64,000 bases of DNA from an uncultured Paenibacillaceae bacterium. GTDB taxonomy: Bacteria > Bacillota > Bacilli > Aneurinibacillales > Aneurinibacillaceae. The stretch covers positions 1 through 64,000 of the forward strand of contig CAMLDI010000014.1 in NCBI GenBank assembly GCA_946478845.1, read 5' to 3'. A program made the translations under genes and the position numbers. The notes beneath the pieces are model-generated. The model made no database searches. It was not told where the DNA came from and was given only the letters and a program-made list of their open reading frames with translations. This document shows positions 54,606-62,926 of this stretch, piece by piece (position 1 is the first letter of the stretch; each line of letters opens with the position of its first letter).

Positions 54606-55841
54606 TTGGGAATTAGGCCAATAAGAACAATTACTAGATTAGAGGAACCGCGCAAGAGACGGATTGGTGCTTTTGGAGGTATAGAATACGTGCAATATGA
54701 TGGAATCTTTTCGGGACGCACCTCTACTGGAACTTTTCGTGTGCCCTATCGGATTGCTGCCCCTGTAAATCCCGAAAAAGGCAACCAGACTATCCTAATA
54801 GAACCTCCGCACTTCAATATTGCACTTGGTGCAAGGGTGTTTTATTTGGGAGAGGAGTTCTTATTCTCCAGGGGATTTTCGCATGCAGGTGTAGGCTGGA
54901 GCACCACGTCCTTTGACGGAGGAGATCGCAGAATCCTTGACCCTACTGTGCCCGGAGTGTTCATCAATGGTGGTTTCATTGAAGGAAATGGACGAGTTGA
55001 CGACGAGATCATTTCTGAATTTGCTAAGGCTCTGAAAAAAGATCGCATTGCAAAACGGATTCTTGGTGACATTGAACGACGGTATATCACCGGTTTCTCG
55101 GATTCCTCTGACCCTGTTCTCCGCTTAATCACCTCCGGACTTGCAAAAGGTATTTTTGATTTTGCTCTTCCATTCACCGCAGTTGGACATGACCCACAGG
55201 CAGCGATAGCAGCTGGACTATTTGATGGCAAGATAATTGTTGTCAATTCTGAATTCGAGGGGGCATCCTCCGAATTCGTGGATCGCGGTATTGCTCCGGA
55301 TCAATATCGCTTCTACGCTGTTGCAGGTTCACCTCACATCCCTGATCACTTAGTATTTGCGTCACTTACACCTATAAATCGAACAACACCGGCTAGCTTT
55401 TCACCTGAGCTGCGAGCGCACTTTCTACAGGGAGACAAGTGGGTCCATAAAGGCAAGCAGCCGCCTGAAAGCCACCATTTATTAGCAGCTGTTGACGGCA
55501 CCCTTATTGAAGACGAGAATGGTAATGCTATTTCTGTAAATGAAAGCGGGGAACGGGTTCCACGTCTGCCATTTGTTGAGCTCGGCGAGGCGCACTATAT
55601 TGGTAATTTCATCGGCACCTACGAAAATGTAAAAACCATTCAGCAATTGAGCTTCGATACCCACAATGAATACTTGAAGGAGTTTCGTGAAAAGCTCACC
55701 GATTATTTAGATGCCGGATATATTCTTAAAGAAGAAGCGGAAGAGATGTTTCGCCGTGCCACGCTGTGCCCGCCTTTAACGTACACCGAAACATACCGTG
55801 ACCACTACGAAAACTTCGTAGACATTATTCCCTGTCCTTAA
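54606..55841 (+). CDS. Alpha/beta-hydrolase-domain protein, unusual
   Basis: 411 residues, TTG start with AAAGGAAG upstream. There are no membrane segments or signal peptide. Segments such as VPYRIAAPVNPEKGNQTILIEPP, FSHAGVGWSTTSFDGGDRRILDP and FTAVGHDPQAA resemble the Abhydrolase_10 family found mostly in Proteobacteria and Actinobacteria. A canonical GxSxG elbow is not obvious: SGLAKG (about residue 177) could take its place. The composition is richer in G and C than its surroundings. Family call tentative. Confidence 0.6.
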   Translation: MGIRPIRTITRLEEPRKRRIGAFGGIEYVQYDGIFSGRTSTGTFRVPYRIAAPVNPEKGNQTILIEPPHFNIALGARVFYLGEEFLFSRGFSHAGVGWSTTSFDGGDRRILDPTVPGVFINGGFIEGNGRVDDEIISEFAKALKKDRIAKRILGDIERRYITGFSDSSDPVLRLITSGLAKGIFDFALPFTAVGHDPQAAIAAGLFDGKIIVVNSEFEGASSEFVDRGIAPDQYRFYAVAGSPHIPDHLVFASLTPINRTTPASFSPELRAHFLQGDKWVHKGKQPPESHHLLAAVDGTLIEDENGNAISVNESGERVPRLPFVELGEAHYIGNFIGTYENVKTIQQLSFDTHNEYLKEFREKLTDYLDAGYILKEEAEEMFRRATLCPPLTYTETYRDHYENFVDIIPCP

Positions 55842-55919
55842 AGGATAGATGTTTGATTCCATTAATTTTTTTCTAAAATCAACATTCCATTTAACACAGC
55901 CCAATGGACAAAAAGTAGC

Positions 55920-55950
55920 GAGCCCCCCTTTAATTTTGGGGGGCTTTTAT
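55920..55950 (+). terminator. Terminator after the hydrolase-like gene
   Basis: AGCCCCCCTT pairs with GGGGGGCT around AATTT, then TTTTATTG. Confidence 0.8.
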
Positions 55951-55969
55951 TGAAAGTACTTTGAGCACA

Positions 55970-56269
55970 TCATAGTGGTGCATTATTAATGGCAGATAAT
56001 GCTTCATTGACTTTGAAAATCTTCCCCCGAATACCCGTAATACCGAAGCTAGTTAAACGAGCCGTATGCATGGTTAAATACTTTTCGGCAGATTCTTTTG
56101 TTTTAAATAAATACACGCCCCCAGATTCCTTTGTTTCCTCATTCTCTGTCCATATTTTCCAAATAACACCTTCCTCATGATTAATGCTTCGCGCTAAGTC
56201 TTGAAAGCTAGTCGCCATTTCTTCTCCAAAGGGTCCATCCATTTGAAAGTCTACTTGTAGTAAATACAT
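55970..56269 (-). CDS. YdhR-like mono-oxygenase family protein
   Basis: 99 residues from the ATG at 56269 (AAGGGGTGG upstream). One ferredoxin-like (dimeric alpha/beta barrel) domain: YLLQVDFQMDGPFGEEM, EGVIWKIWTENEETKESGGVYLF, SAEKYLTMHTARL. YdhR proteins are putative cofactor-free mono-oxygenases. Last gene of the minus-strand redox unit. Confidence 0.8.
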   Translation of the reverse strand: MYLLQVDFQMDGPFGEEMATSFQDLARSINHEEGVIWKIWTENEETKESGGVYLFKTKESAEKYLTMHTARLTSFGITGIRGKIFKVNEALSAINNAPL

Positions 56270-56281
56270 GTTTTCCACCCC

Positions 56282-57193
56282 TTATGGTAATTCGTAATAA
56301 CCTTCGCCTAATATTTCTTTTACAACATAGGCTCCCTTTAACTCATTCTCAACAAAAGCCTCAAGTTCAGCAGGCGCCACATCATAAAGCACCTCAATTT
56401 CCTTTGCGAATAATCTCTTTTCCTTGATTAAAACTTGAGCAAGGGAAGGAAGTTTTCGTGCCCTTAGTGGTTTATCCAACAATTTTTCAATGGCGGCAGC
56501 ATAGTCTTCTGTCCTGCGCTGGCCAACTAACTTCATCCCTTTGTTTTCCTCATCCATGAATATTACTGTAGGGAAGCCTCGTACTCCCATTTTCTTTTTA
56601 AGCATAAAGTCCTCTTGTAACCACACTTCTCCCAGTTTCCCCATGGCCTTTTTAACAATCTCATCGCCATCTAAACCTAGCTCATTCACAAGGCGAATCA
56701 GGACGTCCTCTTTTGCGATATTTTCATTAAATACGAAAAGCTGCTCTCGTATGCGTCGCAAAAACTTCTCAGCAAAGGGAGGATGGTTATGTTTTACTAC
56801 CTCATATACCTGTGAGGGTGGGTAGGAGGAATGGAGGGGATCATTAAGCCAAATAGTTCCGTTAATAGGCATTCGTGAATGATTGCCAACTTCCTGCCAG
56901 TGGCCTGCCACATCAGCCGGGCCACTAATCCCGTTTTTTACATCGGCAAATCCGGACCATTGGGGTAAAAGACCGCCCATTACGGTTTGTATTTTGAAAT
57001 AATGGCCATAGAGATAAATGAATTTACGTAACTCCGGCTCTAAAGCCCAACAATGGGAGCAAATTGGATCTGTAAAGTAATACATCGTAATGTCTGCCTT
57101 ACTTGAACTGAATGCTATAATTTCTTCTTCTGGTTGTTCCACTTCACCACATACCCCTGTCTTCCAATCACATGCCAGTGGATTATTTTCCAA
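56282..57193 (-). CDS. DsbA-family (FrnE/SpxH-like) thiol oxidoreductase
   Basis: 303 residues. DsbA-type thioredoxin fold with CSHC (C45, C48 in TDPICSHCWALEPE) and the cis-Pro loop VRGFPTVIF. Two further Cys near the start (C8, C15: ACDWKTGVC). No signal peptide, so cytoplasmic, like FrnE and the Spx adaptor SpxH, to which it may be related. It overlaps the HxlR regulator by 11 bases. Confidence 0.85.
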   Translation of the reverse strand: MENNPLACDWKTGVCGEVEQPEEEIIAFSSSKADITMYYFTDPICSHCWALEPELRKFIYLYGHYFKIQTVMGGLLPQWSGFADVKNGISGPADVAGHWQEVGNHSRMPINGTIWLNDPLHSSYPPSQVYEVVKHNHPPFAEKFLRRIREQLFVFNENIAKEDVLIRLVNELGLDGDEIVKKAMGKLGEVWLQEDFMLKKKMGVRGFPTVIFMDEENKGMKLVGQRRTEDYAAAIEKLLDKPLRARKLPSLAQVLIKEKRLFAKEIEVLYDVAPAELEAFVENELKGAYVVKEILGEGYYELP

Positions 57194-57518
57194 AAGTTCC
57201 TTCCTCCTTTAAAGAAAAATCATAAGCCCATTGCTGTATGGGCTGCAGGGCCACGACTAACGCAGCACCCTTTTCAGTTAGCTCATAAGTAACAGTTAAG
57301 GGAGTTGTCGCAACCACATGTTTTATTACCAAACTGTAGCTCATTAAATCTTGCAGGCAGGCTGACAATGCTTTTGGCGTAATGTTTGTAACAGCGTTTT
57401 TAATATCATTAAAGGATGCACGCTTTTCTTGTTGTGTGGATAAAAAATGCAAAATATAACCGTTCCACTTCTTCCCTAAAATTTGAAATGCATATTCTAG
57501 ATTTGGACAAATGGACAT
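57183..57518 (-). CDS. HxlR/YodB-type redox-sensing regulator
   Basis: 111 residues, winged-helix DUF24 (HxlR) domain: CPNLEYAFQILGKKWNGYILHFL, ITPKALSACLQDL, VTYELTEKG. The Cys at position 4 directly before the domain is at the site of the redox-active N-terminal Cys of B. subtilis YodB/HypR, which sense quinones, diamide or hypochlorite. AGTGGAGG is upstream. First gene of a three-gene unit with a DsbA-like protein and a putative mono-oxygenase, so it probably controls a thiol or quinone stress response. Confidence 0.88.
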   Translation of the reverse strand: MSICPNLEYAFQILGKKWNGYILHFLSTQQEKRASFNDIKNAVTNITPKALSACLQDLMSYSLVIKHVVATTPLTVTYELTEKGAALVVALQPIQQWAYDFSLKEEGTFGK

Positions 57519-57534
57519 TCTTACGCCTCCACTG

Positions 57535-57553
57535 AAGTATATATATTATACTT
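57535..57553 (-). promoter_or_regulatory. Possible operator of the HxlR unit
   Basis: AAGTATATATATTATACTT has 7-bp perfect arms (AAGTATA/TATACTT) and lies 17-35 bases before the HxlR start, where an autoregulatory operator would be. A partial further copy (AAAGTATAC) follows at 57561-57569. Confidence 0.5.
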
Positions 57554-57597
57554 GATATATAAAGTATACCTTATGTAAGTTACATTTATAAAATAAA

Positions 57598-57636
57598 AAA
57601 GGCATGTGCCTGGTTAAATATCAGGACATGCCTTCA
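57598..57636 (-). terminator. Terminator of the 46-residue gene
   Basis: On the minus strand AAGGCATGTCCTG and CAGGCACATGCCTT pair and are followed by TTTTTATTTT. Confidence 0.75.
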
Positions 57637-57643
57637 AAAATGA

Positions 57644-57784
57644 TTATACCCTTTTCTTGCGTTGTTCAAGAGTATAGGTATCAATTATATATTCATAGAA
57701 ATTAATTACCATTGTTTTTCCAGAAACTATGACTTTTTTATCAGCAATCCATTTTATTGTTTTATTTTCTGGCATTAAAAACAT
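57644..57784 (-). CDS. Small basic protein of 46 residues
   Basis: ATG at 57784 with GGAGGT upstream (spacing about 11), 46 codons (MFLMPENKTIKWIADKKVIV...), stop at 57644-57646 and a strong terminator just after. Rich in Lys, Ile and Tyr, no signal or membrane segment. A complete small transcription unit of unknown family. Confidence 0.5.
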   Translation of the reverse strand: MFLMPENKTIKWIADKKVIVSGKTMVINFYEYIIDTYTLEQRKKRV

Positions 57785-57970
57785 GTAATCACTTTACCTC
57801 CAAATAGATCTACTTATGTCTTACCTACTTTTACTATAGTTGTTAAAGATTAAGAAAATATTTAGTACGGGTTAATTTAAGTTAAAGTGTCCGAAGAACT
57901 ATAGAGGAGGAATCGTGGCTTATAGACAACTTGTTATTATAATTTAAAAGAGTATAATAAAAATATACAC

Positions 57971-58043
57971 GGACTCGTGGCGCAATTGGCAGCGCAGATG
58001 ACTCTTAATCATAAGGTTGTGGGTTCGAGTCCCACCGGGTCCA
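57971..58043 (+). tRNA. tRNA-Lys (anticodon CTT)
   Basis: 73 bases fold as a tRNA: acceptor GGACTCG/CGGGTCC, D-arm GGCGC...GCGC, anticodon loop CTCTTAA with CTT at 58004-58006, and T-arm GTGGG-TTCGAGT-CCCAC. The terminal CCA is not encoded (A then TCA). One pair at the top of the anticodon stem (G57997-A58013) is a mismatch. It stands alone with its own terminator. Confidence 0.93.
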
Positions 58044-58061
58044 TCATATCATAGGTAAGAA

Positions 58062-58107
58062 AAGACCGATTTCTTCAGATACAACTGGAGAAACCGGTCT
58101 TTTTTTC
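58062..58107 (+). terminator. Terminator after tRNA-Lys
   Basis: AGACCG-ATTTCT (58063-58074) pairs with AGAAA-CCGGTCT (58089-58100), then eight T. Confidence 0.8.
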
Positions 58108-58123
58108 GGGCATACCATTCTTA

Positions 58124-60130
58124 CTATTCTAATCCTAGCAATTTACCCCCCTGGTAAATGATGAGGGAAAGGACATAAGCAATAGCTAACCCGTAAAGAA
58201 TGGAGAACCAGGTCCATTTAGCAGAACCCGTTTCTTTCTTAATCACACCTACGGTAGCTAAACATGGTACATAGAGAAGGATAAAGGCCATAAAACTATA
58301 GGCATTTAGCATGGTAAAATGTTGCCCGATGGCGCTTTGTAATGAGGCTACATCCGGTGCTTGATAAATAATATTCATAGTAGAAACAACCACTTCTTTG
58401 GCTAAGAACCCAGTGATTAAAGCAGCTCCTGCCTGCCATGTGCCAAATCCCAGTGGAGCAAACAACGCACCAAGGAAATTGCCCAAGAATGCCAGATAAC
58501 TATCTTTCATTTCCACATTGAAACCAGAAGGTCCAGCATAACTTAAGAACCAAATCATCACAGAACCTGCAAAAATAATAGTCCCTGCTTTTTTCAAGAA
58601 TCCTTTTCCTTTTTCCCATGTGCTACGGAATAAGGTTTGCATATGAGGCATGCGATAAGGAGGAAGTTCCACAATGAACATGGAGGGTTCTCCTTTGAAC
58701 ATGGTTTTGGAAAAGATCATAGCTAGAATAAGAGCAACCACAATCCCTAAAACATAAAGAGACAATACCAAGAAAGCCTGATTGGTTGCAAAGAAAATGC
58801 CAGCGAATAGGGTGTAAACAGGGAGACGGGCGGAACAACTCATTAAAGGCGTAAGCAAAATGGTCAACAGCCGTTCTTTTGGTTGTTCAATGGTACGTGT
58901 GGCCATGACCCCCGGCACATTACAACCGAAGCCAATAATCATAGGGATGAAGGCTTTCCCGTTTAGCCCTACTTTTTCAAGCAATTTATCCATAACCACG
59001 GCTACCCGGGTCATATAACCAGAATCTTCTATTAATGAAATCAATAAGAAGAGAGTGAAAATTTGTGGAATAAAGACAAGCACCCCACCAACCCCTGCTA
59101 CAATTCCGTCAATCACCAAGGCTTCTAAAAAGGGGGATGTGCCTATGGCAGCTAAGCCTGCTGTAATCCAGTCGGTGATTGGCCCCGACAATAAACCATC
59201 TAAACCATCGGACAGGGGCCCCCCGATCCAATCAAAGGTAGCTTTAAAAATCAGAAACATCACAACGAGAAAGATGGGCATCCCCAGGTAACGGTGCATT
59301 AATAGGGAATCTACTTTTTCTGTAGATAGTTTTTTATGCTGGTTCTTTTCTGTTACTTCCTCAATTTCTTCAATAATAGAATGAATAAAATCATTGCGTA
59401 CTTTTCGAATGATTTTTTCTAAATCATCGGTTTGTAAGGTGTTTTTAGCAGCCATGAGTAAGGATTCTACTTTTTGAATATTGCATTTTTCCCGGATGGC
59501 AGAGATGACAGTTTCATTGTTTTCAATGATTTGCATCGCGAGCCAGCGTTGTGAAACGTGCTCTTCTGGCATTAAACTAGCAATTTGCTCAATAAAGTAT
59601 TCAAGATCCCCATAATTTAACCGAAGGGGAGGAGTTTTTTGCTCTGTAGCCTGTTGCAATTGTTCTTCTAATTCAGTTCGTCCCCAACCAGTTCTTGCAA
59701 TAATAGGAACTACTGGGACTTGCAGCAGCTTTTCTAGTTTTTCTGCGTTTATATGAATCCCATTATTCTCAGCAACATCAACCATATTGAGTGCGATTAA
59801 TAAGGGCTTCTCATATTCTAGCAATTGGATTGTTAAATAGAGATTTCTCTTTAATTGGGCAGCATTAACAATATTTAAAATGGTAGAATTGTTTTCTTCC
59901 AAGAGAAAGCGGGTAACAACGGTTTCGTCTGCTGTCATGGGATTAAGAGAGTATACTCCAGGCAAATCGATTAACGTTCCATTATTTTTGCGCAGTTTCC
60001 CAACCTTTTTTTCAACGGTTACACCGGACCAGTTTCCAACGTATTCATAGGTGCCTGTAAGAATGTTAAATAATGATGTTTTTCCTATGTTAGGATTTCC
60101 TGTAAGTGCAAATTGAGCCGCCACATTCAT
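58124..60130 (-). CDS. feoB: Ferrous iron transporter FeoB
   Basis: About 668 residues. N-terminal GTPase domain (G1 GNPNIGKTS at 11-19, G3 DLPGVY, G4 NMVD), a helical insertion, then Gate domains with about eight helices (RVAVVMDKLLEKVGLNGKAFIPMI, GCNVPGV, TRTI, and the second SCSARLPVY). It imports Fe(II). The start is uncertain: ATG at 60130 is only one base from GAGGTG, so GTG at 60124 may be used. It overlaps feoA, and a Fur box stands upstream. Confidence 0.96.
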   Translation of the reverse strand: MNVAAQFALTGNPNIGKTSLFNILTGTYEYVGNWSGVTVEKKVGKLRKNNGTLIDLPGVYSLNPMTADETVVTRFLLEENNSTILNIVNAAQLKRNLYLTIQLLEYEKPLLIALNMVDVAENNGIHINAEKLEKLLQVPVVPIIARTGWGRTELEEQLQQATEQKTPPLRLNYGDLEYFIEQIASLMPEEHVSQRWLAMQIIENNETVISAIREKCNIQKVESLLMAAKNTLQTDDLEKIIRKVRNDFIHSIIEEIEEVTEKNQHKKLSTEKVDSLLMHRYLGMPIFLVVMFLIFKATFDWIGGPLSDGLDGLLSGPITDWITAGLAAIGTSPFLEALVIDGIVAGVGGVLVFIPQIFTLFLLISLIEDSGYMTRVAVVMDKLLEKVGLNGKAFIPMIIGFGCNVPGVMATRTIEQPKERLLTILLTPLMSCSARLPVYTLFAGIFFATNQAFLVLSLYVLGIVVALILAMIFSKTMFKGEPSMFIVELPPYRMPHMQTLFRSTWEKGKGFLKKAGTIIFAGSVMIWFLSYAGPSGFNVEMKDSYLAFLGNFLGALFAPLGFGTWQAGAALITGFLAKEVVVSTMNIIYQAPDVASLQSAIGQHFTMLNAYSFMAFILLYVPCLATVGVIKKETGSAKWTWFSILYGLAIAYVLSLIIYQGGKLLGLE

Positions 60131-60359
60131 TCACCTCGATTTCTATGTTGTTACTATTATTAAAACGGATGCCAAGAATTTGATTATTAGCTTCCATAAC
60201 AATGGGTCCGTTGAACGGCAATCTTTGTGTGATCTTCATGCTTTCTCCTTCTAAGATCTCCATATCGAGAAGGCGGCGATGTAGTTGTTTATTGCTATTA
60301 GAAAAACTCGTCACGTTCCCTTTCATACCAGGCAGGAGTTGTGATAGACGCATATTCAT
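60090..60359 (-). CDS. feoA: Ferrous iron transport protein FeoA
   Basis: 89 residues, SH3-like FeoA fold (LSQLLPGMKGNVTSF, LHRRLLDMEILEGE, QRLPFNGPIVMEANNQILGIR). A small cytosolic partner of FeoB. Its 3-prime end overlaps feoB by about 40 bases, so both are translated together. AGGGAG is six bases before the ATG. Confidence 0.94.
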   Translation of the reverse strand: MNMRLSQLLPGMKGNVTSFSNSNKQLHRRLLDMEILEGESMKITQRLPFNGPIVMEANNQILGIRFNNSNNIEIEVNECGGSICTYRKS

Positions 60360-60374
60360 TTCCGCTCCCTAAAT

Positions 60375-60427
60375 TGATAATTATAATCATTTTCACTGGT
60401 AGCATAATCAAATGATAACAATTATCA
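60375..60427 (-). promoter_or_regulatory. Fur boxes of feoAB
   Basis: TGATAACAATTATCA (60413-60427) matches the 7-1-7 Fur core with one mismatch. A weaker second match TGATAATTATAATCA lies at 60375-60389, close to the feoA start. Iron-replete Fur should repress feoAB. Confidence 0.85.
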
Positions 60428-60506
60428 TTTGCGACTGTCAATGACTTTCTTTTAAATAAATTTCTTGACAAAGAGAGGGGATTTTATATACTGATAATAG
60501 TTCTCA

Positions 60507-61277
60507 ATGATAATGATTATCAATTATAAGGTGGAGGTGGATCTTCTGCTTTCAAATAAACAATTTATGATTGGGATCCTTTCCAATATGGTAGGCGGAA
60601 TTATTTTTATGGGAATAATGACCTGGTTTACAGAAATGCTTGTCCAAAAAATCGATTATTTTGCATTACTGTTCATTGGTTATTTGTTTGTCATTGTTGG
60701 GTTAACTTTACTGATTAATTTAAATGCTGATTTACATATGAAGTATTTATTCATCATGAAGTCAGTAGTGGGAATGGGATTAGGCATGATTTGGGTAACA
60801 AGCAGTGAGGTGTGTAAGGAGTCAATTGCAAAGAAACAATCTGCAATGGGGAATGGGATTCTTATTCTGGTTAGAACCATTGGTGGAGCGATTGGCATGG
60901 CCCTTTTTCTCGTAATCACCCTTAGTTTCTCTAATTATTTCTTGCCCATGGTTATCGATGAAGGAATTAAGAAAGTTGAAAATAGCACCTTGTCAATGGA
61001 GGCAAAGAGGACTGTAATTAATCAACTACAGAATAACCATAGCTCTTTGCTTACGAGCTTTAAAATAACAGATTTTACTCAATTAAATACGGAAAGCACT
61101 GTTTACGAAATTTTAGGTGAGATGAATCATTTGGCAAATGATTATTTAGTAAAAGCAATGGCAAAAGCATTTTTTATTGGACTGATTTTTAGCTGTATTT
61201 TTGTGTTCCTATTGCCTTTTATCCGTTTAGAAGAAAACGTTCATAATCTAAGATTCAAAAAAGGGAGGAGTATATGA
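60507..61277 (+). pseudogene. C-terminal half of a DHA2-type MFS transporter
   Basis: 256 codons with five or six helices (VGGIIFMGIMTWFTEML, FIGYLFVIVGL, SVVGMGLGMIWVTSSEV, GNGILILVRTIGGAIGMAL, then a loop and a last helix). This matches the second half of 14-helix EmrB/QacA-like exporters, including the loop with polar residues. The N-terminal half, about 230 residues, is absent, and no good start follows the Fur box, whose sequence even contains the first ATG. Probably a truncated relic of an iron-regulated exporter. Confidence 0.65.
60508..60522 (+). promoter_or_regulatory. Fur box of the MFS remnant/DUF2325 unit
   Basis: TGATAATGATTATCA is a perfect 7-1-7 Fur core. It is divergent from the feoAB boxes about 85 bases away. 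Confidence 0.9.
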
Positions 61278-61555
61278 TGTCGGTACTAATCGTTGGCGGG
61301 GATCATTTAGGAAATATTAAAGGGAGGTTAAGGGAGATTGGTTTTCAGGAGGTCATGCATATTACAGGACGGAAGATTCGATCAGTGAAAAGCATACCGG
61401 AAAAAATCAATTCTATACTCGTTTTAACAGATTATGTGAATCATAATTTATCAAAAGAAATTAAAGAAAAAGCTAAAAAACAACAGGTTCCTATCTTTTT
61501 TGCCAAACGATCCTGGAGTTCTATTTATAACGTATTAGGAGAGCTTTCACACTAG
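61274..61555 (+). CDS. DUF2325 protein
   Basis: 93 residues with the full DUF2325 pattern: start SVLIVGGDHLGNI, middle HITGRK, LVLTDYVNHNLSKEIKEKAKK and end FFAKRSWSSIYNVLGEL. Small cytosolic Rossmann-like protein of unknown role, often beside Fe or metal transport genes in Firmicutes. It overlaps the MFS remnant by 4 bases, so it is under the same Fur box. Confidence 0.88.
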   Translation: MMSVLIVGGDHLGNIKGRLREIGFQEVMHITGRKIRSVKSIPEKINSILVLTDYVNHNLSKEIKEKAKKQQVPIFFAKRSWSSIYNVLGELSH

Positions 61556-61691
61556 AAAGTTCTTTTTTTTTGAAAAAAAGCTGGAGGAAGAGGATTGGAT
61601 GGTAAATTCAAGAAACTTATTACTCGTAAAGAACGTATGAATTTTTACACTTCCTATTTCTTAATTATTATTGTGAAGGGAGAGGGCTAAA

Positions 61692-62015
61692 ATCTCTATA
61701 TTTTTTCCTATTATATTGGCATCGATTATTTTGGTGGTGGCACTCATAATCGCAATTAAGTTAAGTTGGGACCAGTCACAAAAAAGAAAATATATTGTGT
61801 GGGGAGTTACCACAATGTTAGTGATTGCACCTATATTCTCATGGATTGTTTCTATGGTATATGGGGTTCAAGAGAGGAGTGGATTTTCAGTTGTAGTACT
61901 CATGATCATTATGCTTCCACTTCTATTTATTGTTGGGCTTGTTTTGTTTCTTAAAGGAATCTTTTTAGCAAATCATGAAAGAAGAGGTGGAAATAACAAA
62001 TGGAAACAGTTCTAA
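61692..62015 (+). CDS. Small membrane protein with odd start
   Basis: Three helices and a polar tail. The only usual start codon is TTG at 61716, which lies 30 bases from the ribosome site AAGGGAGAGGG (61676-61686). The frame is open back to ATC at 61692, just six bases behind the site, reading ISIFFPIILAS. An ATG-to-ATC change or a non-standard start may be involved. The end overlaps the start of the ABC ATPase gene, so it is the first gene of that operon. Confidence 0.55.
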   Translation: MSIFFPIILASIILVVALIIAIKLSWDQSQKRKYIVWGVTTMLVIAPIFSWIVSMVYGVQERSGFSVVVLMIIMLPLLFIVGLVLFLKGIFLANHERRGGNNKWKQF

Positions 62016-62926
62016 AGGTCGAGAATTTGCGGAAATCCTTTAAAGGCAAGGAAATCCTGAAGGATATTTCCTTTGAAGTACGAAAAGGGGAGATTATGGC
62101 TATTCTCGGTCCTAATGGGGCAGGGAAATCTACAACCATCCGGAATATTATGGGCATTTTGTACCCTGATGAAGGATCGATCGAATTTCAAGGATACAAG
62201 GAGATTCCCCGCAATAAAATCGGTTATTTGCCAGAAGAACGGGGACTCTATAAAAATGTAAACATCATGGATATTTTGCTATATTTAGCGGAATTGAAAG
62301 ATTACCCTCTTAAAAAAGCGAAAGAGCGTGCCCTGGCTTATTTGCAGAAATTTGATTTAGAGGGAAAAGACAAAGTTTCTGTTGAAGAGCTATCCAAAGG
62401 GATGGGGCAAAAAGTGCAATTTATTGCTTCTATTCTCCATGAACCTGAACTTTTAATACTTGATGAACCTTTTTCCGGTTTGGATCCCGTGAGCCAGGAA
62501 TTGTTCAAACAGGAGATTCGCACTCTTGCAGCAGGGGGAACGGCTATTCTTTTATCATCCCATCAAATGAATTTAGTAGAGGAAATGTGTGACCGACTCT
62601 TCATGATTCATCATGGGCAAAAAGTCATTTACGGCAACCTGGATGATGTAAAAAGGGAGTATGCCAACTTTAAATGTACCATTCTGGGGAAAAATAACTT
62701 GTCCCTCTTGCAGGGATTGCCAGAAGTGCAGCGGGTGGAACAAAAAGAGGACATATCTATACTCTATTTATCCCAAGATGTACAGGTTGCTAGTTGGTTG
62801 AAAAATCTTCCGGAACAATTAGAGATTAATGAATTATCTATGGACCGCATTTCTCTCCATGAAATATTTATCGATATTGCTACGGATAAAAATTTATTAA
62901 AGGAAGAAGGTGTGGTTCATGGGTAA
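62000..62926 (+). CDS. ABC transporter ATP-binding protein, NatA-like
   Basis: 308 residues. Walker A GPNGAGKST (about 37-45), YLPEERGLYKN, signature LSKGMGQKVQFIA, Walker B ILDEPFSGLD, H-loop SSHQMNLVEE and a C-terminal domain. The EERGLY signature in the Q-loop marks the NatA/EcsA-like branch used for Na+ export in Bacillus (natA). AGAGGTGGAA upstream. Overlaps the permease start. Confidence 0.9.
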   Translation: METVLKVENLRKSFKGKEILKDISFEVRKGEIMAILGPNGAGKSTTIRNIMGILYPDEGSIEFQGYKEIPRNKIGYLPEERGLYKNVNIMDILLYLAELKDYPLKKAKERALAYLQKFDLEGKDKVSVEELSKGMGQKVQFIASILHEPELLILDEPFSGLDPVSQELFKQEIRTLAAGGTAILLSSHQMNLVEEMCDRLFMIHHGQKVIYGNLDDVKREYANFKCTILGKNNLSLLQGLPEVQRVEQKEDISILYLSQDVQVASWLKNLPEQLEINELSMDRISLHEIFIDIATDKNLLKEEGVVHG

